Of a DNA stretch of 23,884 nucleotides, positions 20,476 to 23,884 are shown in pieces (within the stretch, counting starts at the first letter, position 1; each line of letters opens with the position of its first letter). Position numbers and translations under genes: made by a program. The notes under the pieces are model-generated. The model was not told the DNA's origin and ran no database searches. It saw nothing but the letters and a program-made list of their open reading frames with translations. The stretch comes from a virus: positions 1 through 23,884 of IMG/VR virus record IMGVR_UViG_3300043464_000915; one strand, given 5' to 3'.

Positions 20476-20725
20476 GGTAACACGTTTTCCTACCCAAGAA
20501 ACACCACAAGAACTACCAGAACCCGCCCGCTTCCCTGATGCACCCACAGTCGAGTCAATGTTGCTCGGGAAACCTCTGCAAGCTCTCGTTCTACTCACAG
20601 TCAATACAGTCGGTGACGTAAGTCACTACATGGACGGCGTGACCACTGCTGAGGCTATCGGCATGTGTGAGATGCTGAAGCAGGCCATCTTCTTAGATGA
20701 CATGGGATACAATGACTATGACTAG
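20465..20725 (+). CDS. Small protein, unknown
   Basis: 86 residues from a GTG at 20465 with GGAG upstream; a TTG at 20444 would extend it into the DUF3310 gene. The N-terminus is Pro/Thr-rich (FPTQETPQELPEPARFPDAPTVESML). The rest is helical, LLGKPLQALVLLTVNTVGDVSHYMDGVTTAEAIGMCEMLKQAIFLDDMG, without a recognised motif. The pattern could be a small adaptor or a degraded enzyme domain. It overlaps the MazG-like gene by a few bases, so the two are likely translated together. Confidence 0.55.
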   Translation: MTSKVTRFPTQETPQELPEPARFPDAPTVESMLLGKPLQALVLLTVNTVGDVSHYMDGVTTAEAIGMCEMLKQAIFLDDMGYNDYD

Positions 20726-21137
20726 CCTGAACTTGCCAGAAGAAATCGACCGTCTATCCCTAGTCAAGAAGTTTCAATCAGCAGACCCCACGTATCCTAG
20801 TGACAAAGAGTTTCACTACACGTTGATCCGTGAGGAAATGAAGGAAGTAGCTGAGGCATACGCTGAGTTACTGAAAGAACTCACAGACCTTGAGTATGTC
20901 CTTGTGGGGGCGACAGCCAAGGGTATCCACGAGTATCCCGAAGACATCGTGGGAAACCTCTACGCCTTCGAACATCTGTATCAGGCTATTCCATCAGCAA
21001 TCCTCAACGAAGCTTTCGTTCGTGTTCACAAGTCGAACATGAGTAAGCTGACTGACGGCAAGCTAGTGAAGCGTGAGGACGGCAAGATACTTAAGCCTGA
21101 AAGCTATGAACCACCCAACATGATGGAGTTAGTGTAA
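20712..21137 (+). CDS. MazG-like nucleotide pyrophosphohydrolase
   Basis: 141 residues if started at ATG 20712; ATG 20697 or 20718 are close alternatives and the choice is not firm. The all-alpha NTP pyrophosphohydrolase signature is present: REEMKEVAEAYAELLKELTDLEYVLVGATA gives the E-E-x-x-E then E-x-x-D metal-binding set. Earlier residues HYTLIREE and later PEDIVGNLYAFEHLYQAIPSAILNEAFVRVHKSNMSK complete the bundle. The SNMSK segment and LKPESYEPPNM ending are typical of phage MazG/HisE-like proteins. It probably hydrolyses non-canonical or excess (d)NTPs, or lowers alarmone levels, supporting the RNR directly downstream. Confidence 0.8.
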   Translation: MTMTSLNLPEEIDRLSLVKKFQSADPTYPSDKEFHYTLIREEMKEVAEAYAELLKELTDLEYVLVGATAKGIHEYPEDIVGNLYAFEHLYQAIPSAILNEAFVRVHKSNMSKLTDGKLVKREDGKILKPESYEPPNMMELV

Positions 21138-21139
21138 CC

Positions 21140-23146
21140 TTGGTTTCAACACGAGCAGAGATTGTAACACGTAGAACTTACTCAAGACCCAAAGATACCC
21201 AAGGCACCAAGTTCGAGACTTGGAAAGAGACCATAGATCGGGTCATTAGTCACCAAAGGTGGCTCTGGGAACGAGCGAAAGCCAAACCTTGGGAAGAACC
21301 AAAGTCACTTACAGCAAAGGAAGAGGAAGAGCTTGAGAAATTACGGGTTCTCTTCGAGAGCCGCAAAGCGTTGCCGTCAGGACGAACACTGTGGCTTGGG
21401 GGAACTGAAGTCGCCAAGAGACGAGAAGCCAGTCAGTTCAACTGTAGCTTCCTGCGTATCGAAACTGTGTACGACCTGTGCGACAGTTACTGGCTTTTGC
21501 TCCAAGGTACCGGCGTGGGTTTCGAGCCAGTTGTTGGGACACTGAATGGTTTTAGTAGACCTGTAGAGCTTGAAATCATCCGATCCAAAAAGACAGACAA
21601 GGAGGACAAAGGCAATCCGAATAACGTCGAATGGTTCCGTGAAGGTATCCCGGTAGGTAAAGCTGAAGCACACATCAAAGGCGCTCAGTGGCACATCCGG
21701 GTTGGCGACTCGGCAGAAGCATGGGCCAAGCTTCCCGGCAAGCTTCTAGCCAACAAGATACCCTGCGAAAAACTTACTCTAGACTTCTCAGAGATACGCC
21801 CTGCTGGCACACGACTGAGCAGCTATGGGTGGATCAGCAGCGGCGATGAGCTACTCGCTGAAGCCATGACACAGATTGTTCGCATCCTTAACCTCAAGAA
21901 CAATCGTCTCCTTAGTCGCATAGACATTCTCGACATCATGAACCTGCTTGGCTCAACCCTGAGTAGCCGTAGGTCTGCTGAGATTTGCCTTGTGCCTTTT
22001 GGTGACCCTGAGACCTATGACTTCATCAACGCCAAGAGTGACCTAGCTGCTACACCGTGGAGAACTCAGAGCAACAACACGCTTCTCTTTTACCACAAGC
22101 CTACACATGGTGAACTGACGAAGCTCTTTGAGACTATGGTTGCTAATGGTGGCTCTGAGCCGGGGTTCTATAACGCGCAGAGTGCGCTCAAGAGAGCACC
22201 TTGGTTCAAAGGGACCAATCCGTGCGGAGAGATACTCTTAGCGAACCACAGTTTTTGCAACCTAATGGAAATCGACCTGAGTGCTTTCAATGGTGCTAAG
22301 GAAGAACTCTATGAAGCTGCAAAGCTAATAGGCCGCGCAAATTACCGACAAACATGCGTCGTACTTACGGATGGCATATTGCAGCGGGTATGGCACGAGA
22401 ACAACGAGTTCCTTCATTTGTGTGGTGTAGGCATCACAGGCATTGTCGGGTGGGAACATCTGATGGAGCCGAGGGAACTTAAGGAAGTCATGAAGGCTGC
22501 TGGTCGTGGAGCCAATAGCATGGCGACTGAGCTTCGGCTCCCGTTGCCCAAGGCTATTACCACAGTGAAACCTTCAGGCACCCTATCCAAAATCATGGAT
22601 ACGACTGAGGGTGTCCACAAGCCTCTGGGTCGCTACATCTTCAACAACATTAAGTTCAGCATCCATGACCCTATTGTGCCTAAGGCTAAGGAAGCTGGAT
22701 ACCGTGTGTTTGACGATCCATACAACAAGGATGCTGTCCTAGTGACCTTCCCTGTTGAGTATAGTGAAGTTGAGTTCACTGAGGTTGACGGTAAGTCGGT
22801 GAACATTGAGTCAGCCATTGAACAGCTAGAGAGATACAGGTGGACCATGGACAACTACGTGGAGCATAATTGCTCCATAACGGTGTCTTATGATCCATCA
22901 GAAGTCCAAGGCATCGTTAGCTGGCTCATGGACAACTGGGATACTTACGTGGGCGTCAGCTTCATCCTACGTAATGACCCTACGAAGACAGCGGCTGACT
23001 TAGGGTATGCCTATCTTCCACAGGAGGTTGTCACCAAGGAGACCTACGACGCCTACGCCAAGGGTCTTAAGAAGCTAAAGCTGGTGGACAGTCTGGAAGA
23101 GCTTCAAGACGAAGGGTGCTCTACAGGGGCGTGTCCTATTCGATGA
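21140..23146 (+). CDS. nrdJ: Adenosylcobalamin-dependent (class II) ribonucleotide reductase
   Basis: 668 residues from a TTG at 21140, two bases after the previous stop; the ribosome site (GGAG near 21124) is distant, so the exact start is uncertain. Catalytic residues match the monomeric Lactobacillus leichmannii enzyme: Cys102 in FNCSF and Cys373 in SFCNL form the reducible pair, with Cys362 and Glu364 in NPCGEILL as the radical Cys and acid. The C-terminal CSTGACPIR gives Cys660 and Cys665, spaced like the swinging pair of the family. The enzyme reduces ribonucleotides with vitamin B12 and needs no oxygen or second subunit, so replication depends on host cobalamin. It follows the MazG-like gene and overlaps phoH. 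Confidence 0.96.
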   Translation: MVSTRAEIVTRRTYSRPKDTQGTKFETWKETIDRVISHQRWLWERAKAKPWEEPKSLTAKEEEELEKLRVLFESRKALPSGRTLWLGGTEVAKRREASQFNCSFLRIETVYDLCDSYWLLLQGTGVGFEPVVGTLNGFSRPVELEIIRSKKTDKEDKGNPNNVEWFREGIPVGKAEAHIKGAQWHIRVGDSAEAWAKLPGKLLANKIPCEKLTLDFSEIRPAGTRLSSYGWISSGDELLAEAMTQIVRILNLKNNRLLSRIDILDIMNLLGSTLSSRRSAEICLVPFGDPETYDFINAKSDLAATPWRTQSNNTLLFYHKPTHGELTKLFETMVANGGSEPGFYNAQSALKRAPWFKGTNPCGEILLANHSFCNLMEIDLSAFNGAKEELYEAAKLIGRANYRQTCVVLTDGILQRVWHENNEFLHLCGVGITGIVGWEHLMEPRELKEVMKAAGRGANSMATELRLPLPKAITTVKPSGTLSKIMDTTEGVHKPLGRYIFNNIKFSIHDPIVPKAKEAGYRVFDDPYNKDAVLVTFPVEYSEVEFTEVDGKSVNIESAIEQLERYRWTMDNYVEHNCSITVSYDPSEVQGIVSWLMDNWDTYVGVSFILRNDPTKTAADLGYAYLPQEVVTKETYDAYAKGLKKLKLVDSLEELQDEGCSTGACPIR

Positions 23147-23862
23147 CTCTCAGTAGGAAAGAGCGTCGAAGGACGCTTAGAGAACAGAGGGCGGCGGCGG
23201 GTTTTCCTGCCGCTCCCCCTGCCCCACCGTCCCTAGTGACCATTCGTCCCATGACCATCAACCAGAACCGGGTGTTCAAAGAGTTCAACCGGGGGCAGCA
23301 TCTGGTGCTCCATGGTTACGCGGGGACTGGTAAGAGCTTCCTGAGCCTCTATCTGGCCTTGCATGAGGTGATGGACAAGAAGACCTACAAGCGGGTCATC
23401 ATTGTCCGGTCAGCAGTCCCTAGTAGAACTCAGGGCTTCCTACCGGGAACTGAGGAAGAGAAGGCTGCTGTCTATGAGGCTGCTTACACGGCTATTGTAG
23501 ACGACCTGTTTGGCAAGGGTGGGACGTATAGGAAACTGAAGGACCAGAAGCTCATTGAGTTCACCACGACATCCTATCTGCGTGGGCTGACCATAGACGA
23601 TGCTATCGTCATCATCGACGAGGTCCAGAACATGATAGACGGGGAGATTAACACGGTGATGACCCGAGTCGGTCAGAATACCCGAGTGATTATCTGTGGT
23701 GACTTCAGGCAGAATGATCTGGCTAACAAGCGGGAGGAGAGTTGCATACGGTCACTTATGGACACCGTGTGGCGTATGGCTTCCTTCAGCATCGTTGAGA
23801 TGACCCATGACGACATTGTGCGCTCTGGGTTGGTCAAGGAGTGGATACTGGCCAGAGAGTAG
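23143..23862 (+). CDS. phoH: PhoH-like ATPase
   Basis: 239 residues from ATG 23143, overlapping the RNR stop (ATGA); GTG/TTG alternatives just upstream lie inside that gene. After a basic, Pro/Ala-rich N-terminus comes MTINQNRVFKEFNRGQHLVLHGYAGTGKSFLSLYLAL with the Walker A loop, VIIVRSAVPSRTQGFLPGTEEEK, a Walker B VIIDEVQNM, and TRVIICGDFRQNDL, the standard order of PhoH P-loop proteins. PhoH genes are common in phages of marine and soil bacteria. The biochemical role (RNA or phosphate-stress related) is unsettled. A new frame may start at ATG 23869 but too little of it is in the window. Confidence 0.93.
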   Translation: MTLSRKERRRTLREQRAAAGFPAAPPAPPSLVTIRPMTINQNRVFKEFNRGQHLVLHGYAGTGKSFLSLYLALHEVMDKKTYKRVIIVRSAVPSRTQGFLPGTEEEKAAVYEAAYTAIVDDLFGKGGTYRKLKDQKLIEFTTTSYLRGLTIDDAIVIIDEVQNMIDGEINTVMTRVGQNTRVIICGDFRQNDLANKREESCIRSLMDTVWRMASFSIVEMTHDDIVRSGLVKEWILARE

Positions 23863-23884
23863 TCCTAGATGACTCAGAGAAGGC

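Noticed and set aside
23869-23884. Start of a further gene after phoH
   Set aside because: Only five codons are in the window, too few to support a feature.

Overview
This window is part of a double-stranded DNA phage genome of the T7-like podovirus type. The signature genes are a single-subunit RNA polymerase, a T7 gp2.5-like ssDNA-binding protein, T7-type endonuclease I, a gp4-like primase/helicase, a gp5-like family A DNA polymerase and a gp6-like 5'-3' exonuclease, in the classical T7 order. Unlike T7 it also carries a tyrosine integrase just upstream of the RNA polymerase, so the phage is probably temperate or recently was. It also has a nucleotide-metabolism set: ThyX, a MazG-like pyrophosphohydrolase, a DUF3310 protein, an adenosylcobalamin-dependent class II ribonucleotide reductase, and PhoH. 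The integrase-RNAP pairing, class II RNR, ThyX, DUF932 and the DUF7227/gp88-like protein resemble podophages of Alphaproteobacteria. The host assignment is inference and only moderately supported.

Layout. (1) 1-2413, leftward: virion genes, namely a partial tail/virion protein, a tail-collar fibre, and an AT-rich HNH-type putative homing nuclease. (2) 2414-3378: about 960 bp without a convincing gene, rich in small repeats and hairpins. It includes a four-copy array of 11-bp GACATT repeats and ends in a 14-bp perfect palindrome over a candidate early promoter. It separates leftward virion genes from rightward early genes, so it is the natural place for divergent promoters or an origin. (3) 3379-6720, rightward: small early genes (several membrane peptides, a DUF7227-like protein, a DUF932 protein), many joined by near-identical intergenic repeats that each contain TGCCCATG. 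(4) 6808-8899: an unknown 179-residue protein, a MarR-like winged-helix regulator and the integrase. (5) 8900-9053: a leader with two TTGCCCAT half-sites and mutually exclusive hairpins. (6) 9054-16839: RNA polymerase and replication genes. (7) 16836-23862: small regulators and membrane proteins mixed with ThyX, exonuclease, MazG, class II RNR and PhoH.

How it fits together. Host polymerase probably transcribes the early genes and the integrase/regulator block. The phage RNA polymerase then drives replication and, in the opposite direction, virion genes. Endonuclease I and the exonuclease recycle host DNA, while RNR, ThyX and MazG supply and balance dNTPs. Genes are tightly packed, with ATGA/GTGA stop-start overlaps and frequent GTG or TTG starts, which suggests extensive translational coupling.

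The most interesting unexplained signals are a strongly enriched, strand-biased CTCGCG motif confined to about 5.1-8.7 kb and present in all reading frames, the TTGCCCAT palindrome/half-site family, the 11-bp iteron array, the repeat-bounded early gene cassettes, and a possible overlapping membrane-protein gene at 18912-19094.
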